Notes: generated from the sequence alone by a model not told the origin. Shown: positions 1-11,049, numbered from the stretch's first letter. The stretch is 64,000 nt of DNA from Agrypnia vestita (GCA_016648135.1 JADDOH010002554.1:62001-126000), one strand, 5' to 3'. A program made the numbers and translations.

Positions 1-783
1 TAATAAAAAAATACAACATTACTTCAGGCCGTCTTGTTGCGAAATGTTGAATTCTAAGTATTCTACTATTTATATTTCATATTTGCGAGCATGTTAAATC
101 ACCATGATTTCATTGCAATAACAAAGTGTGGAGTGTTAATCACAATCCGCGGAAGGTAATCACTGCGTTAATCATAATAATGATTTTACTCTGAAATACC
201 CCATTCTTAAACCACAAGGTCTACATATAATTCTCCATGTTACTTTACAGGGCCCCAAGTACATAGTTAAAATCGACATTACATTGTCGATTTTATCACC
301 GAAATCATACAATATACTATACGGAATTTAAGTAAATATCAATAAAACTTCATTATATTATTTATTGACTTCTATGATATTAGAAAATAATAATAATATT
401 TTATAAAAGAATTTAATAAAATAACTACAAAAAAAATTCTGCCTTACACTATTTTTTAACATATTTCTTTTATTTATTATTATTTATATTATGTGAAAAA
501 GTAACATAAATTACAATTCAAAAAAAATATTTTATTGTACACTAAATTAACTTTGTTATACACATACCAACGTAGATTTGTATTTATCAATATTATAGTT
601 TCGAGTAGTATTGATAACAATTGGATTTTTTAACATAAATAAAGATGTTTATCAAAAAAATTGTAGTGATAAATATAACTCAACTTGTGTGTACTACAAA
701 GTTTAAGTTAGTGTAAATTAAAAAAATCATTTTTCACCTTAACATAACTGTCATATCAATTCACCGCGTTGAAAATATTTCAG
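1..783. other. Intron or upstream sequence, AT-rich, nothing recognised
   Basis: Very AT-rich sequence with homopolymer runs and no coding signal on either strand. It is presumed intron of the ankyrin-repeat gene because the first visible exon begins in mid-protein with a splice acceptor. Confidence 0.6.
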
Positions 784-963
784 GCAGCTGGACTTGGGCA
801 TCACGAAATAGCTGAGCACATCCTGGGGAGATATCCTCAGGGGTCGGTGACTGCGGACAACGACGGCAGGACTCCCCTGCACTGGTCAATCCTCGCCAAA
901 GACGAAGATCGCATCTACAATATCCTGCTGCAACATGGAGCACAGGAAGGGAAATTAGATAAT
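784..963 (+). CDS. Ankyrin-repeat protein, exon a (first in window)
   Basis: Sixty codons open in frame, bounded by an acceptor ending TTTCAG (AG at 782-783) and a donor AAT|GTATGT. The peptide contains a recognisable ankyrin repeat: NDGRTPLHWSILAKDEDRIY followed by NILLQHGA, preceded by the end of another repeat (HHEIAEHIL). Ankyrin repeats are 33-residue helix-turn-helix protein-binding modules; no enzymatic function follows. The ATG at 769 lies upstream of the splice acceptor and is not needed. The exon starts in phase 0, so earlier exons must lie to the left of the window. It ends in phase 0 and joins the exon at 1859 without a frame break. The protein's identity is not recognised. Confidence 0.85.
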
Positions 964-1858
964 GTATGTATGTTAATAATTACCTTGGATTTTCACTTAA
1001 AATACCCCAATTATACCCAACTTTTTTGTCGTAACTTGAGCATTTTTCTAGACCAAATATGGGATATTTATCATTATTGCTTTCAGTTGCACTCATATAA
1101 TTTTCTATTCAAATTATCGTATAGACATGAAAGAACATGGAATGGTCACTAAATACCAAACTGTCATAATGTCCACTTCTGTGCTCTTGGGAAATGACAG
1201 TAACGTATGTCTGAATAGTTTTGTTACGTCATTAGGTATATCTTTTTTTAATCGTAATATCATAAAATGTTGCGCGCATGGAGAAAAGGTTTTACTTTTA
1301 CGTTTTAGTGGATTTTGAATTTCTTTGACTATTTTAATAACCTTGTGTACAATTGAGAACTCATATTTATTTCACGAAAAACTGCCTAAGTATTATATAA
1401 TTTATGTTTTATCATTCGTGAACACATTATTATGATGTTACATAATTCAAATATCTCATGAAAATTGTGAACGAAAATCATTGAGAAAATTGTACTTTGT
1501 TCTCCAAGTTTTTTCTCACTATTTTTAAAGTATGTTTTAAAATTGTAAAGATAGTTATTACGTACCTTTATATGTTTCGCTAATCGTTAAGTTATTATAA
1601 AATTTATTTACCGATAATTTCTACCCAATTTAATCATATAATTTACATACTCAGAAGAATTTTTTAAACTCTAGTTCAATGTGAACTTACACTCTCGAAA
1701 TACAAACATATTTATGTGTATTTCTCTGTCACTACACATTAACCAGTCATTTACCATCAACCTCAATAAAAAATATCTTACAATAACCTGTAATTTTAAT
1801 TAACTTTAAATTATTCAATATTTACATTTAAAGAATTAACACAAACTACTGCTTTCAG
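964..1858 (+). other. Intron of ankyrin-repeat gene, nothing recognised
   Basis: AT-rich sequence between a GTATGT donor and a TTTCAG acceptor. The short frame at 1127-1318 has no domain and is treated as chance. No recognisable repeat was seen. Confidence 0.7.
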
Positions 1859-2245
1859 AAATTGAAATCTGCTGGTTTCTATAAAAATCGTCCAACAGAT
1901 ATCGACAAATCCCTGCTGAATGTCATACCGGAGGCACCGAGGGTGGCAAGCGCGACATACCCGGCTTCGTGGGACTGGAACTTGTTGAAAGCGGATATGC
2001 AAACAGCGCCTCAGGCTACCAGACCAAGAAAACTAGTAGCCCCGTCAACGGCCACAAAAAAACCGGCTTCTGTACCAATCATGGAAACGACTGAAAATAT
2101 TTCTGACAAAGAAACCGACGAAGTATTTTCTCCCGAAACCGAAACTCACGAAGCGCTTACTGACAATATCGACATGGAACACGAAGAAGACGATGACCCT
2201 CAGGATACGGAAAACGATTTAGAGCTTGAACAAGCGTCAGAAAAC
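1859..2245 (+). CDS. Ankyrin-repeat protein, exon b (linker and acidic tail)
   Basis: This exon of 129 codons follows an acceptor GCTTTCAG and ends at a donor AAC|GTTAGT, both in phase 0. Its first 45 residues (KLKSAGFYKNRPTDIDKSLL and onward to PASWDWNLLKAD) look structured and continue the ankyrin block of the previous exon. The rest is basic, then strongly acidic (EHEEDDDPQDTENDLELEQA). The frame also runs on to a stop at about 2263, but the donor, with the same GTTAGT sequence as the exon ending at 10113, keeps the frame open into the next exon. If the donor is skipped, a short isoform ending at 2263 would result; this is inference. Confidence 0.8.
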
Positions 2246-2406
2246 GTTAGTACGATTTCTTAAACACTCCTAGTGTGATCAACTGAATATTTTATTTGCT
2301 GCGCTTCCTTTTTTTGATTAAGCCGCTGTTGAAACCCGATTTTATTATTTTTATTTTAGCAATCGATAACTGCCGATTGCTACATTAATCGAGCATTTTG
2401 TTCTAG

Positions 2407-3475
2407 GATAACAAAGAAACTGAAACTTCATTCAACGAAGAAGAACATTACGAAGGTGAAGACAGTGACAAAATCAGTGGAGATGTTGGGTCGCCTGATA
2501 CTGAAACACATATCAATAATGACTCTAATGGTTCTCCCACTGATTTACACCCCACACAAACACAAGTTTCCGCACATAGCACACATAATATCTCTGCTAT
2601 TACTACAAGTATTGCACCTAGTTCTGAGCACACAACCTCGAACCCTGAATCTGTACCCAACCCTAGAGAACGAATGTCAAAAACAGCGTCTGCACATAAT
2701 ATTCCTAGCATGAAAACACCAGTTCCAATAAAAAGCAGACACACATCATCACATATCAATAACGGAAGAAATATTCACACACCATCATCCAATGAGGACG
2801 AAGGGAACAATATCTCACCATCACCTACCGACGGAGGAAAAAGTCGTACATCATCATTATCGTCACCAATTAAACACGAAGAAAATGGTGATACACCATT
2901 ACCCAGGAAATATGGTAAAAATACTGAAACACCATCACCTACGACAGATGGAAAAATTAGCCCATCATCACCTAATAAAGATGAAAGGAACACTAATACA
3001 CCATCACCTGTTAAGGGCGGAAAAAAAACAATTACGTCGACACCAAATAACACTAATCCATCATCGCCTATTGAAGATGGAAAGAAAACTAATACATCTT
3101 CACCTAATAAATTTGAAAGAAGCAGTAATAAATCTTCTCCCATCAAAAGTGGTAGACGTACAACTAGTGACTTTGAAGATGATGAAAATATTGACAGTGA
3201 AAGCCAAAGTCCTACAGACGGGAAATCTTTTGACAGTCAGTACAAAGGGCCACAAATTCAAGATATAGACGATGAAAAAGGCGACGATCCAGATTACGAC
3301 GTTAATGATGACCATCGCGAAGTAATTCGAGATCGTCTTGGTTCCAACAATAATAATGACGATGAAGAGAGTGATGTGCGCGGCGATACAGCTTCGGAAT
3401 ACGGAGATGCACACAAGGCGGATACTGCCGAAGTTTTAGATGTCGAGGATATGAAAAAAATGCATAGTTCGAAAG
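2407..3475 (+). CDS. Ankyrin-repeat protein, exon c (long low-complexity Ser/Pro/Lys linker)
   Basis: A long open exon of 356 codons plus one base, from acceptor TTGTTCTAG to donor AAAG|GTAAAG. The protein is disordered in appearance: an acidic start (NEEEHYEGEDSDKISG), then a Thr/Ser/His-rich part, then a degenerate tandem repeat of about 19 residues built around S-P-x-x-D-G-K-x-T-N-T (roughly 2770-3180), then an acidic Asp-rich segment. The DNA is AT-rich, unlike the GC-richer ankyrin exons. Reading through the donor gives a stop at 3583-3585; splicing to 3743 restores a clean frame across the phase-1 junction (G|GT), so splicing is favoured. Overlapping frames on both strands are shadows of the repeat. 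Confidence 0.8.
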
Positions 3476-3742
3476 GTAAAGCTTTTAAAGGTTACATAAT
3501 GTTTTTGACACAAAATTTTACAAAAACATTGGCAAAAGGAACACAGAACTTTGATCTGAAGAAATTTCATAAAAATCGAGCATGACTAGTTTAAAAGAAT
3601 TCATTTCAGATTAGTATTAGCGTCGCACTCAAACACCTTTAGATTGACTGTAAATATTATAAATATGTAAATAATTCAATATAGTAATATGATATGAATG
3701 TTTATTTATATTTTTTTGGTTTAAAATAATGTTCCATCACAG

Positions 3743-3852
3743 GTCGTCACTCACAAGGCAGTGAATCCACTATAGAAGGAGTCATCAACGCAGATCCTGA
3801 AGTAGATTCCCTCGATGCGGACCACAGGGAAAATGATAATTCTCCTGATGAG
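3743..3852 (+). CDS. Ankyrin-repeat protein, exon d (short acidic linker)
   Basis: A 110-bp exon between acceptor ATCACAG and donor GATGAG|GTAATG. The phase-1 start completes the codon begun by the previous exon and the frame stays open (GRHSQGSESTIEGVINADPE, then an Asp/Asn-rich end). It ends in phase 0. It has no domain of its own and extends the acidic linker. Support is from splice sites, phase and composition only, as it is too short for an ORF search. Confidence 0.7.
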
Positions 3853-5791
3853 GTAATGGTTCCTGAAGAAACCAGATATCATTTAAAATCATAATACTCT
3901 GCACATTTTTACTGAATAATATCGACAACAATTTACTAAGTCGACGAAAAGGGGCAGCAAAATTCCGACGAAAGAAATTTTAATGATTTTTCAATTAAAT
4001 ATCATTATTGCTTTTGTTATATTATTGGTGTTACAGCACACATGCAGGTGTTTTCTGAAATAGATGCATCATATGATTTATGTACTAGAATGAATAATTT
4101 GCCAGCTTCTTCTTCTTATTTGCACGAATATTATCACTGAATCATATTTGCACGTCATTTTTTGGATATTCAGAAATAAACGACCATGTACTATGAGGTT
4201 GTAATGTACAAATGATTTATTTTCGTGAATTGGATATATACTTCAAACATTTTTCGACTAAACAATTCTTCATAGATTTTATTTGTATTCTATTTTCTTT
4301 TTAATCTTAATGCTTGTAAATATTTTATGTGAGTATGCATTTATTTACATTTTTTTTTACAAAATATCAAAACATATAGGTACATAAAAATGTTGTAATA
4401 AATGTATTTTTCGTTCAAACTGATTGGATGGTTTCTAGAGAGATGGAATGCGAGGATCTCTAACAAATTAAACCACACAATTCAAGAACATGAAAATACC
4501 TATCAGTTTATTGTTTTTCTTGTGCATTTCTTCTCGTTTGTGTAACGCTACCCTGTGCCAAAAATTAGAAATCGCAAAAGAGTGTGCGTCACTGTATTGA
4601 TAATGCGCCTGTTTTATACAATATCTGTAACGTTCGTGTTTATCAAATTGCTTGTCCAATTTCAATTAAATAATAATATAATTATTAATTAATCGAAATT
4701 TGACAATCGAATAATATAATTATTATTTAATACTGTGTTAACCTAAAATATTACGTTTCTTTTGTTTCGAGACAAACTCAAAACTTTAATTAAATACTGA
4801 CTCAATGTTGCGGTGCAAGATATAAAATATAGTTAGACTTATCTTAATATGTTATAAATATTTAATATTGTTATTTATTTTATTATGTGTTATTCACTAC
4901 TGTTACTAATCACGTCTTTAATTTTAATTTACTTTTATTATTACTATGTATTATTTCAAAACTATTGTTTATGTGAATTATGCCAGGATGTACGATGATG
5001 TAAGTTCATTGCTGTCAATTTACACTCTCATATATTACCATTTTCTTATATCTGTAAATATTTCCAAACAAATAAATTAAATTAAATTTTTAACAAATAA
5101 CGTCACTTTGTTTTAAAAAACATTATTTCGCGGTTTTCCTATATATTTCCAGGTAGAACAAAATTAAAATATGGATAGTTCTAATTAAAATCACTAAATA
5201 CTACGAAAACGGTATACATTTGAAGAAGAAAAAACTAAATAATTTATTTCATTCTTTCATACATTTATCGTTTAATTAATAAAAATATAATTTTCTAGTA
5301 TTAGCTTAAGGTTTTTTTGATTGCATCAACTTCGTGATGATTAAAATACTAAACTTTAATTAATTTAACTTCAATCCTCTTCGACACTATAGTACCTTTG
5401 TCAGGAAGGACGTACACTAACTGATCCATAAAATAAAATATGTAAAGAAATCATTTGTCGGATGAGGGCGTGGCCTCAGTTATGGTGCTAGTAGAGGGTA
5501 CCCGACTGACAACTGATTTTTTGCGTATACTTTTTTATAGTTCAGCGATATCGAAACTGGTCGCCGTTAAATTAATCAATACCAATAAATGTTTTTTTTT
5601 AATGAGCAATAAAAATTGATTTCAAATTTTACAATTAAGGCAATGCTGAGTGATTATTATCGGTTACTAGGGTTCATAGCAATTAAATATACATTTCTGC
5701 TCGCCCCCGATGAGTATCATCATTCAGTATCGAAAGACATCACAAAAACAAATAAATAATCACTGATTATTTCTCAACATTTTTCTTCCAG
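3853..5791 (+). other. Intron of ankyrin-repeat gene, nothing recognised
   Basis: AT-rich sequence of about 1.9 kb between GTAATG and CTTCCAG. No transposon ends, coding frames or RNA genes are recognisable; small frames such as 4468-4665 (minus) lack any feature. Confidence 0.65.
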
Positions 5792-5956
5792 AACGACGTG
5801 AACATTGACGACAATGAGATCCAGCAGCTGATTGACAGCAGCAACATGGAGCAGCTGGCAGCCCTGGTACTCAACGGGGAAGGGGAAAGGCTGGTGGGCC
5901 ACATGGCCAGGAACCCTGACCTGCAAGCATTTTTGGACAATGTCCCGTCGTATATG
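5792..5956 (+). CDS. Ankyrin-repeat protein, exon e (pre-ankyrin helical segment)
   Basis: Fifty-five codons in phase 0 on both sides, from acceptor TTCTTCCAG to donor TATATG|GTACAA. The peptide begins NDVNIDDNEIQQLIDSSNME, continues with a QLAALVLNGEGERL stretch and ends with FLDNVPSYM. It is a compact, helix-rich, well-formed sequence with GC-richer coding character than the surrounding intron. It appears to open the second ankyrin block. The whole segment looks conserved, but the family is not recognised. Confidence 0.85.
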
Positions 5957-6067
5957 GTACAATATTTTGCAATCAACGGTATTTTTTCATACTAATATAT
6001 TTTTAAATAATCATCATGAAACGCAGCTAGTTCAATGTAATAATTACCTGATTATTACATTATTATT

Positions 6068-6327
6068 AGCTGCGACCCGTCAAAAATGACGGAACATTGG
6101 TTCATGTCATATATTTAAAGCATATTTTTGGCGCTCCACGGAGAGGCGGCCGTGGCAACATGCGTGAAACGGATGATTCGGGTTTCGTGGCCCGGGGTTC
6201 AAGCCCCATCTCCGGCCGTTTTTTAGCCGTGACGTTCCACGTCCAACGAAATTACGGACGTTCCACGAAGTTGCGGGGACAGACAGACAGACGGACGGAC
6301 AGACAGTGAAATTATTATGTTTAATCA
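6068..6327 (+). mobile_element. SINE family C, copy 1 (tRNA-headed, GACGGACGGACAGAC tail)
   Basis: The element starts with a small palindrome (CCGTCAAAAATGACGG), contains a tRNA-like segment with a B-box-like GGTTCAAGCCCC near 6196-6208, and ends with a GACGGACGGACAGACAG tract followed by AAATTATTAT. The same order of parts recurs at 28330-28572, and partly at 37022-37110 and 49949-50122, which defines a dispersed family. It lies in an intron of the ankyrin gene. The overlapping frames at 6097-6361 are part of the repeat. Confidence 0.75.
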
Positions 6328-6485
6328 CTTTTTTAAATAATTTCATGACGGATTGCTCCATTTACCGTGCAATTTAAGAGACGAGTACCTTAATATGGAA
6401 GCGATCTTCTGCCTGATGCTTTTAATGCTGTCATTAAATACCCCGTCATGATCTCTCATTTCGTTTAAAAGTTGCACACTACACG

Positions 6486-6833
6486 TTATGGTGTGCCTAT
6501 TCCATTACATCCGTTCTGCACTTTGGTATATGGATGACCTCGATTACGCAAATAATTTTCTAGTAAGTTCGGAGTATCAATCGTGTTTCTTACTATTTTA
6601 AACCACAATATCACTATACCTTCCAGTGTTCGCGACTCGAGGCTGCGGTAATAGCGTTTTCTCAGCAGTTCTCCATAGTGCATGACCGTAACATTGAATG
6701 TAGAATATTTAATTTTTGTTGTTGGGCTCTTCCAAACGTAGCTCCTTGATAATGAAAACAAATAAGATAAATCATTTTGAAAGATTTCAAAAAAGATGAA
6801 AAATAGACGTCTCGCTTGAAAAGTAAGACGCAC
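6486..6833 (-). other. 115-codon minus-strand frame of unknown nature in intron
   Basis: An uninterrupted minus-strand frame (starts MRLTFQARRL) within an AT-rich intron. Local composition is somewhat less AT-rich than around it, which could indicate an old retroelement fragment, but no motif can be named. It is not called as a gene. Confidence 0.2.
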
Positions 6834-7342
6834 CTGTAGACAAAATTGATGATATTGTGCGGAACTTTATATAGAAAGATCTCAATAGACGTGGCTTAAA
6901 CACGTCCATCGAATTTCGAACGAACTAAGTGTATATTATTGACTCCGGGTCCCTGCGCAATCTGAACTAGAAAAAATAGCAAGAAAGACTTATGAAGACA
7001 GATTTGATTTATATTAATCAGCAAGTCAACCGAAGGGGCCTTACTGACTATTATTTTTAATTTTCTTCCAAAAATTTCGGTTCTGAAGTTTTCGAAAGTC
7101 TCGGTGGTAATTTTGTCGACAGATTTTCCTGTAGATCTTTCAAAGTGACATCAATTTGTTGCAAATAATTCCATGTTTCAAATTCAATTTAAATACTTAT
7201 ATCGCGTTTTAAATACGGTTATAAATAAAAGGTACCATGAATAAGATTTGTATCAATAAAGATGTACATTTTTAAAGGATAAACTTCACAATAAAATTTG
7301 TTTTAATTAAAAATAAATAAAGTATGAGTGTAATAATTTTAG

Positions 7343-7521
7343 AACAAGATAAAGCGGGTGCACCTGTCGGCCAGAGAGGGGGCCCTGAGAGACCTGCAGG
7401 CGGCCCTGGACAGGCGCAAGTTCGCCGTGGCCCGGGACCAAGTGAGCCCCGCGGGCGCTACGCCCCTGCACGTGGCGGTGCTCTTCGGGCACACTCCGGT
7501 CGTGCGCTACCTGGCTGGAAG
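7343..7521 (+). CDS. Ankyrin-repeat protein, exon f (ankyrin repeats)
   Basis: A 179-bp exon from acceptor ATAATTTTAG to donor GGAAG|GTGAAC, phase 0 in and phase 2 out. It encodes an incomplete first helix pair (VHLSAREGALRDLQAALDRR) and then a classic ankyrin consensus, GATPLHVAVLFGHTPVVRYL. It is markedly GC-rich compared with the flanking intron, as expected of conserved coding sequence. A shifted overlapping frame starting near 7324 is rejected because it has no domain signal. Confidence 0.9.
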
Positions 7522-7584
7522 GTGAACATTCATAGTCCAGTCTTAATGGCTCTAGGCATGGGATGGGACACGATACAATAAATA

Positions 7585-7764
7585 TAGTGATTATTATTAT
7601 TTACGTTTCAACAGGCCAAGAGGCCCAATTACAGAAGCGAAACACATCACAAAAAAACAGGCTTGAGTAAATCACGTAGATTAATTGTGACCTCACCGGG
7701 AATCGAACCCGGAATCCTCGGTGTAAGAAGTCAGTGTCATATCCACTGGGCTACGAGGGCCGCC
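7585..7764 (-). mobile_element. SINE family A, copy 1 (tRNA-headed)
   Basis: On the minus strand it reads a tRNA-like head GGCCCTCGTAGCCCAGTGG, a B-box-like GGGTTCGATTCCCGG, then a body ending GGGCCTCTTGGCCTGTTGAA and a T/A-rich tail. The head and body match the copies at 48475-48640 and 58332. It inserts in the intron after exon f. The tRNA-like part is a SINE promoter, not a functional tRNA gene, because the same body follows in each copy. Confidence 0.85.
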
Positions 7765-8017
7765 AATTAAACTATGTACTTTGTATATGTGTTGAAAAAC
7801 TAGATTGATATTGGTAGAAAAACACAAAAATATAGACTTATATACCTACATCCTTCATAAAGTTCGATTATAAAAGGTCGTCTAATTAGTCGGTGTTTTT
7901 TTTTTGAAATGCTATTTTCCGTCTATTTTGTTTGTTGTGATATAAAATGACACACCTACTATTCGAAAGCATTGTTCTGCTCTAAAACGTTATTCTGACC
8001 GTTTTCCTGTATCTTGT

Positions 8018-8115
8018 ATCAGCTCTGATGATGGACCCTGCAATGGGATCAGAGACATCGGCCAGAAAAGTCGTAAAAACGCGGCATATTACATCAGAAA
8101 ACGCCAACCAGAACA
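8018..8115 (+). repeat. Dispersed repeat R1 with hammerhead-like core, copy 1
   Basis: The segment CTGATGATGGACCCTGCAAT, then GGGATC and a decayed GAAAC/GTC, then GGCCAGAAAAGTCGTAAAAA matches the repeat at 20930-21050 and the palindromic copy at 43330-43480. It carries the hammerhead-like core described for the 20945 copy, but stem I and the GAAAC box are mutated here. Confidence 0.6.
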
Positions 8116-8432
8116 TACTGCATCTTTTATTTTTGGGCTTAAATATTGCGAAAATTTTCAACATATACTCCTATTCGCCCTTAATCAATGTTCCAAGAGC
8201 TCGACTGGGAAATTCAGCCACTTCCATACTACGGACCCAACCTCGCTCTAAAATTAAATTTTACGAATAACCCATAATTTCATGTATTTCTAACTTCAAT
8301 GTCTCCTTGTCAGACTCCACCATACTCCCCCACCACAAATAAGGGTAGAAAAATGTTTGTCTATACAAAGTTTTTTTAAATTAACCATCATTTTCCATTG
8401 AAAATGCTATGCCATGTATTTCCAACCTCTCC

Positions 8433-8470
8433 GGTCGACGTTTTAGATCACATTGCAGGTATCATCAGAA
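8433..8470 (-). repeat. Second, opposite-strand hammerhead-like core (decayed)
   Basis: On the minus strand this reads CTGATGATACCTGCAATGTG, then AAAACGTCGACC. It is a variant of repeat R1 (shared CTGATGAT...CCTGCAAT...ACGTCG layout) pointing opposite to the copy at 8018. Together the two suggest the two ends of one foldback unit of about 450 bp. Confidence 0.5.
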
Positions 8471-8535
8471 CTGATGTTGATAATGCGTAGTTTTTAAATT
8501 TTCATTTTCTAGTTCAGGTAGTACCTAATAAGTTT

Positions 8536-9180
8536 ACGTATTTATTTATTTATTTCTATTTTTTTTTTTTTTTTTTTTTATTTGTATTTATTCGGAAAAC
8601 CAAAGGCTAACAACAATAAAGCAAATACAAAAAGCGGTAAAAATAAAAGCCAATTACAGTTTCTGAGTTTTAAAATACAATATTTATACTTAAAAACAAG
8701 TATTCACTAAACCAACTTGTTTGGTTTAGCGGTGGTCGAAGACTTTTTAGTTCCGACAGATGAAATTTAATTGTATTTTTCAAGATAGGCATAATAGCTC
8801 AGTTTTGAAAAGATTAAAATATTGATGTTAGGTAGCAGTATAATTTTGTGTATTGTGTAACATTTTTTGTATGTTTTAGTTTTAAAACCAATTTTATTTT
8901 CTATTTATCTTTCCAATCATCTTTGTGTAGAGTATAATAAGTAATGTTTGGGGAGCAAAAAATATTTTTATGTATCTTGTATTCGACAAAGCATTAATGT
9001 TCTGTTTTTTTTCTACTGCAGACTTTTCGTATAGGCATTATTTCCCTAATGTTCGGACTATGAAATAGTGATGGTGTTTCTATTTATGTACCAAAATAAT
9101 TTTTAGTTAATAGCGGATGCTCTTCCCCACGCAATTTGAACATGATTTGACCAATTTAAACTTTTTTACGTTTACAATTG
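8536..9180 (-). mobile_element. Likely LINE 3' region, antisense
   Basis: On the minus strand the segment ends in GGTTTTCCGAATAAATA followed by an A/T-rich simple tail (long T run on the plus strand near 8556). The same terminal sequence and tail occur at 52450-52510. This layout fits the 3' end of a non-LTR retrotransposon lying antisense. No reverse transcriptase frame remains. Confidence 0.45.
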
Positions 9181-9226
9181 TAACAATTTAAACTTGTTTA
9201 CGTTTACGGTGGACAGTTTTTTTATT

Positions 9227-9394
9227 AAAAAATATTGATTATTTTATTTGTATATATCTACTTTTATATGGGTATTTACACCAACATGTTTGATGGTTGT
9301 CAACCCTGATGATGGAATGTTAATTTCTGAAACATGTTGGTGTAAATACCCATATAAAAGTAGATATATACAAATAAAATAATCAATATTTTTT
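9227..9394. repeat. Perfect 65-bp-arm palindrome with 38-nt loop
   Basis: Positions 9227-9291 are exactly reverse-complementary to 9330-9394; the flanking bases do not pair. The 38-nt loop and the inner arm edge contain a hammerhead-like core (see 9301-9342). The lack of any mismatch in an AT-rich intron implies recent formation or gene conversion between arms. It lies in the ankyrin-gene intron between exons f and g. Confidence 0.9.
9301..9342 (+). ncRNA. Hammerhead-ribozyme-like motif inside palindrome loop
   Basis: In order: CAACC (possible 5' side of stem I), CTGATGA (9306-9312), a weak stem II region, GAAAC (9329-9333), AT, GTT (9336-9338), then GGTG, which can pair with the 5' CAACC with one bulge. 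The order and the CTGANGA/GAAA/GTH boxes are those of a type I hammerhead with minimal stem III. One extra T sits between CTGATGA and stem II, which is a deviation from the canonical core. Activity is unproven. Confidence 0.45.
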
Positions 9395-9712
9395 TTAAAT
9401 GTCATTCTACAATGTTGCTCAATCAATTGAAAAAAAAAAAGGTTTTTTATTATTTTTTTAAATAGAGATGCGAACACGGAATGCGTGGAATGCGAACAAG
9501 CATGTTTCTTTGGTCATGAAAAGTAAAAAAGATATACGATGCAAATATTAACGGCATCAGATACAAAGAATGAGGATGTCCGCAAAGGACCCAGGATGAC
9601 TAGATAAATTGAAAAATTTTCCTGTCAAAAGCTAACTCTACCCGTGGGGAATTACCGTGATGAATAAGGCTTCGTTTCTATAAAAAAAAAATTATAATAT
9701 ATTTTTATTACA

Positions 9713-9968
9713 TCATTTGTGGGGTATAAAACGAAAAAAAGGCAGCAATATTCAATAAAATAAAATAAATGTTTTGAATGCTGTCACCGAGGATTACTAA
9801 TTAAAAATGTACTAAATTCTAGATTTTATGTATCTATTCCTTCCAACATCATGTTACCTATAAATTTATTTTCTATAAAATCTCGAATTCAGGACATTCT
9901 AAATTAATAATCCTCGATGAGTGCATTCAAATTTCCTTGTATATTGCTGCCTTCGCTTTTATAACCAA
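9713..9968. mobile_element. Foldback MITE family F, copy 1, abutting a splice acceptor
   Basis: The left part (GTGGGGTATAAAACG ... GGCAGCAATATTCAA ... CACCGAGGATTACTAA) is inverted in the right part (AATCCTCGATGAGTGCATTC ... ATATTGCTGCCTTCGC). The same foldback is seen at 50990-51235, and one arm at 13960-14080. The right end is about 12 bp upstream of the AG at 9979-9980, so the branch point of this intron probably lies inside the MITE. Confidence 0.7.
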
Positions 9969-9980
9969 CATTTCCTTTAG

Positions 9981-10113
9981 ATTTCCCGAGACCCTTTCAG
10001 CCGTGGACTTCGAAGGCCGAACAGCCTTGCACTACGCAGCCGTGTTGAAGGACAATGGGCACTACTACAATATACTACTCAATATGGGCGCCAACCCCAA
10101 GGATCAGGACGAC
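9981..10113 (+). CDS. Ankyrin-repeat protein, exon g (ankyrin repeat)
   Basis: A 133-bp exon after acceptor TTTCCTTTAG and before donor GAC|GTTAGT. Its first base completes the Arg codon split with the previous exon (AG|A). The peptide gives an ankyrin repeat, FEGRTALHYAAVLKDNGHYY then NILLNMGANPKDQDD, clearly similar to exon a (NDGRTPLHW...IYNILLQHGA), which shows that the two ankyrin blocks of this gene are duplicates. A foldback MITE ends only about 12 bp upstream of the acceptor. The exon ends in phase 0. Confidence 0.9.
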
Positions 10114-11049
10114 GTTAGTATCCTCATTCTGTTTATCTCACATTTAATCTTTAATTATAATGTTTTGAACAAATATGAACTTCGATCAATTATAATATTT
10201 GAACGGTGCAGTGAAGTGGTCAAACTATAAACCGATTACACTAAAACCCATTGCACTGCAATCAGCACCGCCATATGATTTTTATTAGTACGAAAGTTTC
10301 CTAAAAATTTGCATCCCTTTCAGCTTTCATCTACGCCAGGTGCATTTCCTCAGTCATTATTCTTCTAATGGTACCTAATCTGAAACGTACAAATTTTTCA
10401 TTTCGGTAAACTAAAACGTAAACAAAAAAGTAAAACAAATATAACTTTTAAAAATAATAACGTTTATCCCTGGTTTATATGGATTATCAGGCCGTTAATG
10501 ACTCTGATAGATGGTCCCAGTGTGACATTGTATTGATGATTAATATACTACTTATTTTACCTTAGATGCGCATGGCTTTAACGGTTTAGAGAATAAAAGA
10601 AAAGCGTACGAGTGCCTTGCTAAAATCCTTAAATCTTCGACATTCAGCTCATTGAAATACAATTTAGGAATGAACATATGGTTCGTAACACAACTTCTAG
10701 TTGTCCGGACTTTCTATCAGAAACACATAAATACATCTTATAGTTATAAAATTTTTAAAAATTACTCGTTGTAATTTATATATATTTTCGTCTTCTTTTT
10801 ATTTTTATAAAATCATTTATATTAAACCTACATGAAAAAGTGTGATATTTTAGGCAAGAAATTGAAAAATACATGGTCGGAGTAAATACAATTTGACTGT
10901 AAGATAACATGGAAAAATTAACACCAAAGGTAAGCTAGTCCGCTTATAACAGATACAAGAATGACAAAACCCTATACATTTGTAAAAAAAATTAGATAAG
11001 GAATATTCAATTTAAATGTACAACTTAACGGGGTAGTGTTTATACACAG
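10114..11049 (+). other. Intron of ankyrin-repeat gene, nothing recognised
   Basis: AT-rich sequence between GTTAGT and TATACACAG. No repeats or frames of note. Confidence 0.7.

Noticed and set aside
769..783. ATG at 769 as the start of the ankyrin protein
   Set aside because: A splice acceptor TTTCAG ends at 783 and the protein begins in mid-repeat, so the ATG is intronic.
2775..3268. Open frames on the minus strand (2775-3146) and shifted plus strand (2792-3268) over exon c
   Set aside because: They are by-products of the SPxxDGK repeat; the main frame is phase-consistent with neighbouring exons.
7683..7763. tRNA gene candidates at 7683-7763, 48478-48545, 58333-58405, 11520-11620 and 47156-47230
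   Set aside because: Each tRNA-like stretch is followed by the same SINE body in every copy and the cloverleafs are incomplete, so they are SINE heads.
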